NCBI GenBank assembly: GCA_050251035.1
Contig: JBFWNN010000013.1
Location: forward strand, 1-64,000
Reading direction: 5' to 3'
Length of the DNA stretch: 64,000 nt
Origin: Taklimakanibacter sp050251035
GTDB lineage: Bacteria > Pseudomonadota > Alphaproteobacteria > Rhizobiales > Aestuariivirgaceae
This document shows positions 8,242 through 16,626 of the stretch, in pieces. Position 1 is the first letter of the stretch. Every line of letters starts with the position of its first letter. The position numbers were made by a program, and so were the translations under genes. The notes under the pieces are model-generated. The model was not told the DNA's origin, made no database searches, and saw only the letters and a list, made by a program, of their open reading frames with translations.

Positions 8242-9483
8242 ATGACGTATCTGGCCGAGGCCGATGCCGGCGCGCGCATTCTCGCGCGCTGCGACGAGCT
8301 GGCCCGCGCCAGCGCCGATGGACCCGGCGTGACGCGCCTCTATCTGTCGCCTGAACACCGCCTCGCGGCCGATATGCTGATCGGCTGGATGCGCGCCGCC
8401 GGCATGGACACCCGCCTCGACGAGGCCGGCAATGTCGTCGGCCGCTATCATGCGACGGGCGGCGGCGGACCTTATCTCATCACCGGCTCGCATATGGACA
8501 GCGTGGTCAATGGCGGCCGCTATGACGGGCCGCTCGGCGTGCTGACGGCCCTCGACTGCGTGGCCGTGCTCAACCAGCGCGGCGAGCGCCTGCCTTTCGG
8601 CGTCGAGGTCGTGGCCTTCGGCGATGAGGAAGGCACGCGCTTCGGCACCACCTTGGCGGGAAGCCGCGCCGTCACCGGGCGCCATGGCGACGATCTGCTG
8701 TCGGCGCGCGATGCCGGCGGACGCACGATGCGCGAGGCCATGGTCGCGTTCGGCCTCGACCCCGAGGCGATCGGGCGCGCCGCGCACCGGCCGCAGGACG
8801 TGCTGGGCTATGTCGAGCTGCATATCGAGCAAGGACCGGTCCTCCAGGATGCGGACCTGCCGGTCGGCGTGGTCACCGGCATCAGCGGCCAGACGCGCGC
8901 CATGATCCGGCTCACCGGCGTGCCCAATCATGCCGGCACCGTGCCGATGGCGCTCAGGCGCGATCCGGTGCTGGCAGCGTGCGAGATCGCGCTCGCCGCC
9001 GAACAGATCGCCCGCGCGCATGAGGACACCGTCGCCACGGTCGGGTTCATCAAGGCCGAGCCCGGCATCATCAATGTGATTGCCGGCGCGGCGTCGCTCA
9101 CGCTCGACCTGCGATCGGCGGACGACGCCGTGCGCGCCGCGGCCTACACCGCCTTCCTCGCCGAGGCGAAGGGCATCGCGGCGGTGCGCGGCGTGGGCTT
9201 CGCAGTCGACGTCCTGCTCGACGCGAAATCCTGCCCCTGCTCGCCATCGCTTGTCGCGCAGATCGAAGGCGCCGTCGCGCGGACCGGGATCGGCATCCTC
9301 AAGCTGCCGAGCGGCGCCGGCCATGACGGCATGGCCATGAGCGGCTTGACCGACATCGGCATGATCTTCGTGCGCTGCAAGGACGGCGTCAGCCATTCCC
9401 CGGCGGAATCCGTCAGCGCGCCCGACGTCGCGGCCGGCGCCGCCGTCCTCCTCAGCTTCATCGAGAACTTTTCAAAGGCATAA
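8242..9483 (+). CDS. Allantoate amidohydrolase / N-carbamoyl amino acid hydrolase (M20 family)
   Basis: A 413-residue binuclear metal amidohydrolase. Expected metal ligands are visible: H84 (GSHMDSV), D95 (GGRYDG), E129/E130 (DEEGTRF), H194 (ELHIEQGP) and H385 (VSHSPAE). The family includes allantoate amidohydrolase (AllC/HpxK) and L-N-carbamoylases (HyuC). Placement after an allantoinase favours allantoate as substrate. The start at 8242 is chosen for its AAGGACGG ribosome site; an ATG at 8200, inside the end of the allantoinase gene, is possible. Confidence 0.82.
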   Translation: MTYLAEADAGARILARCDELARASADGPGVTRLYLSPEHRLAADMLIGWMRAAGMDTRLDEAGNVVGRYHATGGGGPYLITGSHMDSVVNGGRYDGPLGVLTALDCVAVLNQRGERLPFGVEVVAFGDEEGTRFGTTLAGSRAVTGRHGDDLLSARDAGGRTMREAMVAFGLDPEAIGRAAHRPQDVLGYVELHIEQGPVLQDADLPVGVVTGISGQTRAMIRLTGVPNHAGTVPMALRRDPVLAACEIALAAEQIARAHEDTVATVGFIKAEPGIINVIAGAASLTLDLRSADDAVRAAAYTAFLAEAKGIAAVRGVGFAVDVLLDAKSCPCSPSLVAQIEGAVARTGIGILKLPSGAGHDGMAMSGLTDIGMIFVRCKDGVSHSPAESVSAPDVAAGAAVLLSFIENFSKA

Positions 9484-9488
9484 AAATA

Positions 9489-10754
9489 ATGGATTCGAAG
9501 TCGGTCACCTCTGCGTCAACAACTCGGGAAAAAGCCCTCCTGGACTTCATCGACACACGCCGGAACGACATGGTCGCCATGCTGGGCGAGCTGGTGAAGA
9601 CGGCCTCCGACAATCCGCCCGGAGATTGCCGGGCGCATGCCGACCGCGCTGCTGAGCTCTACGAAAAGCTGGGCTTCACCGTCGAGCGCCACCCCATCCC
9701 GCAAGCGCTGATCGAGAAGGTGGGCATGATCAGCGCCTCCAATCTCATCGTGCGCCGCCGCTTCGGCGACGGGCCGACCATCGCGCTCAACGCCCATGGC
9801 GACGTGGTGGCTCCCGGCGAAGGCTGGACGGTCGATCCCTATGGCGCCTTGGTCCGCGACGGCTGGATGTATGGGCGCGGCGTCGCGACGTCGAAGTCCG
9901 ACTTCGTGACCTATGCCTATGCGCTGCTGGCGCTGATGTCGCTCGGCGAGAAGCTCTCCGGCACGGTCGAGATCCATCTGACCTATGACGAGGAGGTCGG
10001 CGGCGAGATCGGCCCGGCACTTCTCCTTGCCGAGCGCCTGACCAAGCCGGACTACGCCATCTGCGCCGGCCTCTCCTATGGCGTCGTGACCGCGCATAAT
10101 GGCTGCCTGCATCTCGACGTCGAGGTGCGCGGCAAGTCCGCCCATGCGGCGCGCCCGGAGACCGGCATCGATGCGCTCGAGGCCGCGACCCACATATTGA
10201 ACCGGCTCTACGAGCTGCGCAAAGGCTTTGCCGACCGGACGTCGGCGGTGGAAGGGATCACCACGCCCTCGATGGTGGTCGGCCTGATCTCCGGCGGCAT
10301 CAACACCAATGTCGTCCCCGACAAGATCACCATGCGCATCGACCGGCGCATGATCCCCGAGGAGAATGGCGCCGAGGTGGCGCGCGACCTGGTCCGCTTC
10401 ATCGAGACGTCGGCACGCGACTTTCCCGGCGTCGAATGCAACATCCGCCAGCTGATGCTGGCCAACCCGCTGAAGCCGCTGCCCGGCCATGAGCGGCTGG
10501 CCGGCGCCCTGCAGAAGCACGCCGCCGATCTCATCGGCGAGCCCGTGGCGCTGCATGGCGTGCCGCTCTACACCGACGCGCGGCATTACTGCAACGCCGG
10601 GATACCGACGGTGCTCTATGGCGCCGGCCCGCGCACCATGCTGGAAGCCAACGCGCACCGCGCCGACGAGAAGCTGAAGCTGGATGATCTCGTCCTCGCC
10701 ACCAAAGTGGTCGCTTTGGCGCTCAACGACCTGTTGTCCGGAAACGCCGGATGA
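9489..10754 (+). CDS. M20-family metallohydrolase (ArgE/DapE/ACY1-like), substrate unknown
   Basis: A 421-residue M20 enzyme of a different subfamily from the preceding one. Ligand motifs are NAHGDVV (H103, D105), the YGRGVATSKSDF segment (D138) and TYDEEVGGE (E168/E169), followed by a dimerisation domain. It ends the importer operon, five bases after the allantoate hydrolase-like gene. It could act on the next intermediate (a ureidoglycine or ureidoglycolate derivative) or on an N-acyl amino acid. Nothing in the sequence decides this. Confidence 0.75.
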   Translation: MDSKSVTSASTTREKALLDFIDTRRNDMVAMLGELVKTASDNPPGDCRAHADRAAELYEKLGFTVERHPIPQALIEKVGMISASNLIVRRRFGDGPTIALNAHGDVVAPGEGWTVDPYGALVRDGWMYGRGVATSKSDFVTYAYALLALMSLGEKLSGTVEIHLTYDEEVGGEIGPALLLAERLTKPDYAICAGLSYGVVTAHNGCLHLDVEVRGKSAHAARPETGIDALEAATHILNRLYELRKGFADRTSAVEGITTPSMVVGLISGGINTNVVPDKITMRIDRRMIPEENGAEVARDLVRFIETSARDFPGVECNIRQLMLANPLKPLPGHERLAGALQKHAADLIGEPVALHGVPLYTDARHYCNAGIPTVLYGAGPRTMLEANAHRADEKLKLDDLVLATKVVALALNDLLSGNAG

Positions 10755-10790
10755 ACGTCACATCCTGACAGCGATGGCGCGGCCGGCCGG

Positions 10791-11609
10791 TCATCCGGGC
10801 GGCTGCCCGCCGATCATCTCGGTGACGTTCGCCGCCGCGCGGCACACATGCGCGGCGATATCGGCGACACGTTCCGGCGTGAGGCGCATGGTCGGCCCGG
10901 AGACCGAGATGCCGCCCAGGGGCTCGCCATGCTCGTTGAAGATCGCCGCCGCGATGCAGCGCATGCCGGGATAGCGCTCCTCATCGTCGAGCGACCAGCC
11001 GCGCTTGCGGATCTCGTCCAGATCCGCGGTGAGCGACTGCGCCGAGGACAGCGTCTTGGCGGTGAATGTCTCGAGCGCGCCCTGGCCGACGACATGGGCG
11101 ATGCGGTCGGGCGGGAAATGCGCCAGCATCGCCTTGCCGATGCCCGAGGCATGGAAGGGCGTGCGCTGGCCGGGACGGAAGAAGGCGCGGATCGCCTGAT
11201 GCGTTTCCACCTGGCTGACGAACACGACGCTGTCGTCTTCCGCGACGCCGAGATTGGCCGTCTCGCCGGTGTCGCGCGCGAGATCCTGCATCGCGAGCCG
11301 CGCGCGGTCGACCAGCTTGCGCCGGCGCAGGAAGGCGGCGCCCAGGCGATACGCCCCGACGCCCACCGACCACAATTGCGCCGGCTGGTCGAACTCGACC
11401 ATGTGGAAGCCCTCGAGCGAGACCAGCATGCGATAGACGGTCGGCGCCGGCAGGCCGGTGGCGGCGGCGATCTCGCTCAGCGACTGGCCATCGCTCTCCG
11501 CGACGCGGCTTAATATATGCAAAGCCCGCTCGAGCGACTTGACCGCCCCCGCATCGGCGCCCAGACCGCGTGGCCGCCCGCGCTGCCGCTTCTCCATAAT
11601 GTCCGCCAT
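10791..11609 (-). CDS. IclR-family transcriptional regulator (AllR-like by context)
   Basis: A 272-residue regulator with an N-terminal winged HTH (AVKSLERALHILSRVAESDGQSLSEIAAATGLPAPTVYRML in pieces around residues 20-65) and a C-terminal IclR ligand domain. The ATG at 11609 is preceded by an excellent GGAGGAGGT ribosome site; upstream in-frame ATG codons lack one. It is divergent from gcl. In E. coli the IclR protein AllR represses gcl and responds to allantoin and glyoxylate, so the same logic is plausible here. The gene converges on the M20 hydrolase gene. Confidence 0.88.
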   Translation of the reverse strand: MADIMEKRQRGRPRGLGADAGAVKSLERALHILSRVAESDGQSLSEIAAATGLPAPTVYRMLVSLEGFHMVEFDQPAQLWSVGVGAYRLGAAFLRRRKLVDRARLAMQDLARDTGETANLGVAEDDSVVFVSQVETHQAIRAFFRPGQRTPFHASGIGKAMLAHFPPDRIAHVVGQGALETFTAKTLSSAQSLTADLDEIRKRGWSLDDEERYPGMRCIAAAIFNEHGEPLGGISVSGPTMRLTPERVADIAAHVCRAAANVTEMIGGQPPG

Positions 11610-11704
11610 GAAATGACCTCCTCCGGGTAAGGCCAAAGGCCTCCAAAAAACCAATTGCCGCGTGATTTCAGATAGTAAGCACATTTCTTCAGAAAATGAA
11701 AAAG

Positions 11705-11717
11705 TTTTTTGAAAAAA
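11705..11717. promoter_or_regulatory. Candidate operator in the IclR-gcl intergenic region
   Basis: TTTTTTGAAAAAA is a perfect palindrome around a central G, in an AT-rich patch (about 11680-11720) that stands out in this GC-rich DNA. It lies roughly midway between the two divergent starts (11609 and 11785), where an IclR-type repressor would be expected to bind. Confidence 0.4.
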
Positions 11718-11784
11718 TTGCGGAAGACCGTGCGCCGTGTCAAGCTGAAGGCTGACCAACAAGGTCCTACAGCGGAGTTATGCC

Positions 11785-13581
11785 ATGGCGCGGATGCGGG
11801 CAGTCGATGCGGCGGTTCTGGTGCTCGAAAAGGAGGGCGTGACCTGCGCCTTCGGCGTTCCGGGTGCTGCGATCAACCCGCTCTATTCGGCGCTGCGCAG
11901 CCGGGGATCCATCCGCCACATCCTGGCCCGCCATGTCGAGGGCGCGGCGCATATGGCCGACGGCTATACCCGCGCCAAGGCGGGCGGCATCGGCGTCTGC
12001 ATCGGCACGTCGGGACCCGCCGGCACCGACATGATCACTGGCCTCTATGCCGCGGCGGCCGACTCGATCGCCATATTGTGCATCACCGGCCAGGCACCCC
12101 GCGCGCGCATGCACAAGGAGGACTTCCAGGCCATCGACATCGAGGCCATCGCCAAGCCGGTGGCGAAATGGGCGGTGTGCGTGCGCGAGCCCGCCCTCGT
12201 GCCCATGGTCTTCCAGCAGGCCTTTCATGTCATGCGCTCCGGCCGTCCGGGCCCCGTCCTCATCGATCTGCCGATCGACGTGCAGACGGCGGAGATCGAG
12301 TTCGACATCGAGACCTATGAGCCGCTGCCGGCCTACAAGCCCGCCGCCACCCGCCCGCAGGCGCAGAAGGCCCTGGCGATGCTGAACGAGGCCGAGCGGC
12401 CGCTGATCGTCGCCGGCGGCGGCGTCATCAACGCCGATGCCTGCGATCTCCTGGTCGAATTCGCCGAGCTCACCGGCATCCCGGTCGTCCCCACTTTGAT
12501 GGGCTGGGGCGCCATAGCCGACGATCATGAGCTCATGGCCGGCATGGTCGGGCTGCAGACCAGCCACCGCTATGGCAATGCGACTTTCCTCAAATCGGAC
12601 TTCGTCCTCGGCATCGGCAATCGCTGGGCCAACCGCCATACGGGCTCGGTCGAGGTGTATCGCAAGGGCCGGCGCTTCGTGCATGTGGACATCGAGCCGA
12701 CGCAGATCGGCCGGGTCTTCGGCCCCGATTACGGCATCGTCTCGGATGCGCGCGCCGCCCTGGTCCAGTTCATCGCGGTGGCCCGCGAGATGAAGGCCAA
12801 GGGCACGCTCAGGGACCGCGCCGGCTGGGCCGCCTCGTGCCAGCATCGCAAGAAGAACATGCTGCGCCGCAGCCATTTCGATCAGGTTCCGCTCAAGCCG
12901 CAGCGCGTCTACCAGGAAATGAACGAGTGTCTCGACCGCGACACCTGCTATGTCACCACCATCGGCCTGTCGCAGATCGCGGGCGCGCAGTTCCTCAGCG
13001 TCTACAAGCCGCGCAACTGGATCAATTGCGGCCAGGCGGGGCCGCTCGGCTGGACCTTGCCGGCGGCGCTCGGGGTGCGTGCCGCCGATCCTGAGCGCAG
13101 GATCGTGGCCCTGTCGGGCGACTATGATTTCCAGTTCATGCTGGAGGAGTTGGCGGTCGGTGCCCAGCACAAGCTTCCTTACCTGCATATCGTCGTCAAC
13201 AACTCCTATCTCGGCCTGATCCGCCAGGCCCAGCGCGGCTTCCAGATGGATTACGAAGTGAGCCTCGCTTTCGAGAACATCAATGCCGTGGCCGACGGAG
13301 CACCGGTCGCGGGCTATGGCGTCGATCACGTGCGCGTCGCCGAAGGCTTGGGCTGCAAGGGCATCAGGGTGCAGTCGCCCAATGAGTTCAAGGATGCTTT
13401 CGCCCAGGCCCAGAAGCTCATGGACGAGCATCAGGTGCCGGTCGTGCTCGAATTCATCCTGGAGCGCGTGACCAACATCTCCATGGGCACGGAGATCGAC
13501 AGCGTCAACGAGTTCGAGGAGATCCTCTGTCTCGATCCGTCGCTGTCACGCGCGAGCGAAGAGCTCGAGACGGTCCGCTGA
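11785..13581 (+). CDS. gcl: Glyoxylate carboligase
   Basis: A 598-residue thiamine-diphosphate enzyme condensing two glyoxylates to tartronate semialdehyde and CO2. The motif ILARHVEGAAHMADGYTR places valine at residue 51, where nearly all other ThDP enzymes have glutamate; this substitution is the hallmark of Gcl. The ThDP/Mg motif GDYDFQFM...NN lies at about residue 445. A GGAG ribosome site precedes the ATG. It is followed by hyi and glxR, giving the complete glyoxylate-to-glycerate route. Confidence 0.96.
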   Translation: MARMRAVDAAVLVLEKEGVTCAFGVPGAAINPLYSALRSRGSIRHILARHVEGAAHMADGYTRAKAGGIGVCIGTSGPAGTDMITGLYAAAADSIAILCITGQAPRARMHKEDFQAIDIEAIAKPVAKWAVCVREPALVPMVFQQAFHVMRSGRPGPVLIDLPIDVQTAEIEFDIETYEPLPAYKPAATRPQAQKALAMLNEAERPLIVAGGGVINADACDLLVEFAELTGIPVVPTLMGWGAIADDHELMAGMVGLQTSHRYGNATFLKSDFVLGIGNRWANRHTGSVEVYRKGRRFVHVDIEPTQIGRVFGPDYGIVSDARAALVQFIAVAREMKAKGTLRDRAGWAASCQHRKKNMLRRSHFDQVPLKPQRVYQEMNECLDRDTCYVTTIGLSQIAGAQFLSVYKPRNWINCGQAGPLGWTLPAALGVRAADPERRIVALSGDYDFQFMLEELAVGAQHKLPYLHIVVNNSYLGLIRQAQRGFQMDYEVSLAFENINAVADGAPVAGYGVDHVRVAEGLGCKGIRVQSPNEFKDAFAQAQKLMDEHQVPVVLEFILERVTNISMGTEIDSVNEFEEILCLDPSLSRASEELETVR

Positions 13582-13608
13582 ACCTGAACAACCGAACGAG
13601 GGCCATAG

Positions 13609-14409
13609 ATGCCGAGATTTGCCGCCAATCTGACGATGCTGTTCACCGAGCTCTCCTTCTGCGACCGCTTCGCCGCGGCGGCGCGCGCCGGCTTCTCGGC
13701 CGTCGAGTTCCTGTTTCCCTATGAGTTCGACAAGCAGCAGCTTGCCGGCCTCTTGAAGCAGAACGGGCTTACCCTCGTCCTCCACAATCTGCCGGCCGGC
13801 AATTGGGCGGCGGGCGAGCGCGGCATCGCCTGCCATCCCGACCGGGTCGCCGAGTTCCGGAGCGGCGTCGACACCGCGATCGACTATGCGCGCGCGCTCA
13901 AGTGCCCGCGACTCAATTGCCTGGCGGGCATCGCGCCCAAGGGCGTCGCCGAGGCCGTGCTCCATCAGACCTTGACCGAAAATCTCCGCTATGCCGCAGG
14001 CAAGCTCGCCGAAGCGGGCATCGAGCTGCTGCTGGAGCCGATCAACACCCGCGACATTCCGGGCTTCGCCGTCAGCCGCACGGAGACGGCGCTCGCCCTC
14101 ATCGATGCGGCAGGCGTCCCGAACATCAAGCTGCAATATGACATCTATCACGCGCAGGTGATGGAAGGCGATCTCGCGCGCACGATCGAGCGGCTGATCG
14201 GCCGGATCGGCCACATCCAGCTCGCCGACAATCCCGGCCGCCATGAGCCGGGCACCGGCGAGATCAACTATGCCTATTTGCTGCGCCGCATCGACGAGCT
14301 GGGCTATGCCGGCTGGATCGGCTGCGAATACAAGCCAAAGACGACGGCGGAAGCGGGCCTCGACTGGATGTCCGCCTTCCGCCCTGAACCAGTTCGGGAG
14401 GACGCATGA
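13609..14409 (+). CDS. hyi: Hydroxypyruvate isomerase
   Basis: A 266-residue TIM-barrel protein of the Hyi/xylose-isomerase-like family, interconverting hydroxypyruvate and tartronate semialdehyde. The metal-binding glutamates are in LLLEPINTRDIPGF and the C-terminal CEYKP segment, and the family motif LQYDIYHAQVMEGD is intact. It sits 27 bp after gcl and overlaps glxR by 4 bp (ATGA), the classical gcl-hyi-glxR order. Confidence 0.94.
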   Translation: MPRFAANLTMLFTELSFCDRFAAAARAGFSAVEFLFPYEFDKQQLAGLLKQNGLTLVLHNLPAGNWAAGERGIACHPDRVAEFRSGVDTAIDYARALKCPRLNCLAGIAPKGVAEAVLHQTLTENLRYAAGKLAEAGIELLLEPINTRDIPGFAVSRTETALALIDAAGVPNIKLQYDIYHAQVMEGDLARTIERLIGRIGHIQLADNPGRHEPGTGEINYAYLLRRIDELGYAGWIGCEYKPKTTAEAGLDWMSAFRPEPVREDA

Positions 14410-15293
14410 GCACTATCGGATTCATCGGTCTCGGCATCATGGGGGCACCCATGGCCGGCCATCTTCTGGCCGGCGGCCACAAGCTGTTCATACCCAAGCG
14501 CAAGCGCGAGCTCCCCGAGCTCGTGGCCAAGGGCGCGACACTCTGCGCCAGCAACCGCGAGGTGGCGCGTCAGGCCGACATCATCATCACCATGGTCCCC
14601 GACACGCCCGATGTCGAAACGGTGCTCTTCGGCGAAGACGGCATCGCCGAAGGCCTGACACCCGGCAAGACCGTCGTCGACATGAGCAGCATCTCGCCCA
14701 TCGCCACGATGGATTTCGCCCGCCGCATCGAGACGCTCGGCTGCGATTATCTCGACGCGCCGGTCTCGGGCGGCGAGATCGGCGCCAAGAATGCGAGCCT
14801 CACCATCATGGTCGGCGGCAAGGACGCCGTCTTCGACAAGGTGAAGCCCTTGTTCACTTTGATGGGCAAGAACATCACGCTGGTGGGCGCGACCGGCGCC
14901 GGCCAGACGACCAAGGTCGCCAACCAGATCGTCGTCGCCTTGACCATCGAGGCGGTCGCCGAAGCGCTGTTGTTCGCCTCCAAGGCGGGCGCCGATCCGG
15001 CCCGGGTCCGCCAGGCCCTGCTCGGCGGCTTCGCCAGCTCGCGCATCCTCGAGGTCCATGGCGAGCGCATGGTGCAGCGTAAGTTCGATCCGGGCTTCCG
15101 CATCGCGCTGCACCAGAAGGATCTGAACCTCGCCCTCGAAGGCGCCAGGAGCCTTGGCCTGTCGCTGCCGCACACCGCGAGCTGCCAGCAATTGTTCAAT
15201 GCCGCGGCGGCGCATGGCGATCAGGGTTTGGATCATTCGGCCCTGGCGAAAGTTCTCGAGCGCCTCGCCGGGCACGAGATCGGGCAGGCCTGA
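14406..15293 (+). CDS. glxR: Tartronate semialdehyde reductase (2-hydroxy-3-oxopropionate reductase)
   Basis: A 295-residue beta-hydroxyacid dehydrogenase. The N-terminal Rossmann motif is GFIGLGIMGAPMAGHLL, the substrate-binding motif DAPVSGGEIGAK, and the catalytic lysine lies in GAGQTTKVANQI. It reduces tartronate semialdehyde to D-glycerate, which glycerate kinase (not in this window) would feed into glycolysis. Its start overlaps the hyi stop. Confidence 0.93.
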   Translation: MSTIGFIGLGIMGAPMAGHLLAGGHKLFIPKRKRELPELVAKGATLCASNREVARQADIIITMVPDTPDVETVLFGEDGIAEGLTPGKTVVDMSSISPIATMDFARRIETLGCDYLDAPVSGGEIGAKNASLTIMVGGKDAVFDKVKPLFTLMGKNITLVGATGAGQTTKVANQIVVALTIEAVAEALLFASKAGADPARVRQALLGGFASSRILEVHGERMVQRKFDPGFRIALHQKDLNLALEGARSLGLSLPHTASCQQLFNAAAAHGDQGLDHSALAKVLERLAGHEIGQA

Positions 15294-15297
15294 GCCC

Positions 15298-15482
15298 TCA
15301 CGCCACATCCACCCAGGTCCGCTCCCGCGCCGAGCGCGCCATGCCGTGGATGACGCGCTCGATCTTGAGCCCTTCGGCGAAATTGACGAAACATTCGCCG
15401 CCGGTGCCGATGCAGTCGAGAAGGTGCTTCGCCTCGATGATCTTGAGCTCGTTGAGGTCGAGCTGACGGCAGGCGACCGGCG
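15298..15482 (-). pseudogene. C-terminal fragment of a Gfo/Idh/MocA oxidoreductase gene
   Basis: The minus strand encodes about the last 58 residues of a protein nearly identical to the C-terminus of the oxidoreductase at 23232-24353 (shared segments IEAKHLLDCI, GGECFVNFAEGLKIERV, HGMARSARER) and ends with its own stop at 15298-15300. Only this tail is present, without start codon or promoter. It is joined directly to a fragment of a sugar-binding protein gene (15483-15630). Several base differences show that it is not a very recent copy, or that it came from a paralogous operon. Confidence 0.85.
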
Positions 15483-15630
15483 CACCGTGCCGGTGGCGAT
15501 CATCGCGTTCTCGCCCTTCTGCAGCTTGACCAGGTTCTCGACCGCGAAGGCGCCCATGTTCTTCAGCGCCTGGGCCACCGACGCAGTCATCTCGCCGGCG
15601 AGGATCGAGGCCGCGGCGTCGGGATTGCCG
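15483..15630 (-). pseudogene. C-terminal fragment of a sugar ABC binding-protein gene
   Basis: The minus strand encodes about 48 residues (NPDAAASILAGEMTASVAQ ... ENLVKLQKGE ...) matching the C-terminal part of the binding protein at 24425-25336, with a 6-bp deletion relative to it. It runs into the oxidoreductase fragment at 15482/15483 in a different frame. Gene order is as in the intact locus, so one deletion that removed the end of the first gene and most of the second would explain it. No start codon or signal peptide remains. Confidence 0.85.
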
Positions 15631-15669
15631 GTGAAGACTTGACGAAGGCTGAAGCTCGAGCTCGAGCCC

Positions 15670-16599
15670 TCATCCGGCGCGAGCGGTTCTCCCGACAAGC
15701 TCGACCGCTTTCGCGCCGATCTCGGGCAGCATGGTCACGCTGTCCGACGGCCATCTGCCCTGGCTGAACACGACGAGCGTGAAGACCCCGCTTTCTGGCA
15801 GCACCGCATGCAACGCGTCATGGCGGCGATAGCTCGCGAGCTTGTCCCCCGTCCAGCCGGTCCAGCCGGCTTTCGCCCAGATGCGCGCCCCGTCGGGCAT
15901 GCCTTCGCCCAGAAAGCCCTTGAGCTGCGCCTGCGGCAGGTCGCGGAAATCCCCGGTATTGGGCCGATGCAGCGTGTCGCGCATGACCTTCGAGCGCTCT
16001 CGCGAGATCATCTCGCCGCTCATGATCCGGGCCAGCAGCGCCGCGGCGGAATCAGTGGTCAGCCGGTTGTGATTGTTGCCGCCATGCTGCACGAAGATCT
16101 TCTCTCGCCCATAGCGGTCGTCGTCCATGAGCTTCTGCGACACGTTGATCCCTTCGAACTCCGGCAGCCCGAGCGAGCGGAAATAGCGATTGACGTTCTG
16201 CCGCGCTGCGATCCAGCCCGTCATCTCGCTGTCGCCGAGCTCGGTGTCGCCGGTCGTGCCGCTCAGGTGATCGATGATGTAGTTCGTCGCCATGTTGCTC
16301 GACCACTTGATCATGTCGTGCATGGCGCGGGCGAGCTCGGGCGTTTCGCGAAGCCGGCCCTCCTCATAGGCCTGCTGCAAGGCCGCCATGTAGAACATCT
16401 TGACGACGCTGCACGGATAGAAGGACGCATCGCCGCGATAGCTGAAACTCGCGCCGACCGGCCCTTCCTCGCCATCATGCAGATGAAGCGTCACGGCAAA
16501 ATCGTCGGCGCCGACGCCCTCGGGGGCAAATCGTTCCCCGATCCAGGCGACGAGCGCGCTGCCGGCTCTTTCCGCTGATGATGAATTCTGTGACGGCAT
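15670..16599 (-). CDS. Serine hydrolase with class A beta-lactamase fold, probably cytosolic
   Basis: A 309-residue protein carrying the three active-site motifs of the beta-lactamase/PBP fold: SVVK (S64, K67), SSN (100-102) in place of SDN, and KAG (243-245) in place of KTG. No signal peptide is visible, unlike secreted beta-lactamases. The ATG at 16599 has a GAGGA ribosome site; an in-frame ATG at 16623 is weaker. It is the last gene of a dipeptide-type ABC operon, so hydrolysis of an imported peptide or amide is more likely than antibiotic resistance. Confidence 0.75.
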   Translation of the reverse strand: MPSQNSSSAERAGSALVAWIGERFAPEGVGADDFAVTLHLHDGEEGPVGASFSYRGDASFYPCSVVKMFYMAALQQAYEEGRLRETPELARAMHDMIKWSSNMATNYIIDHLSGTTGDTELGDSEMTGWIAARQNVNRYFRSLGLPEFEGINVSQKLMDDDRYGREKIFVQHGGNNHNRLTTDSAAALLARIMSGEMISRERSKVMRDTLHRPNTGDFRDLPQAQLKGFLGEGMPDGARIWAKAGWTGWTGDKLASYRRHDALHAVLPESGVFTLVVFSQGRWPSDSVTMLPEIGAKAVELVGRTARAG

Positions 16600-16626
16600 G
16601 AAGGTGTCCTCGAATGGTGACATGGA

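Noticed and set aside
15670..16599. An antibiotic-resistance beta-lactamase
   Set aside because: No signal peptide, altered SDN and KTG motifs and location in a nutrient import operon argue against a resistance role.
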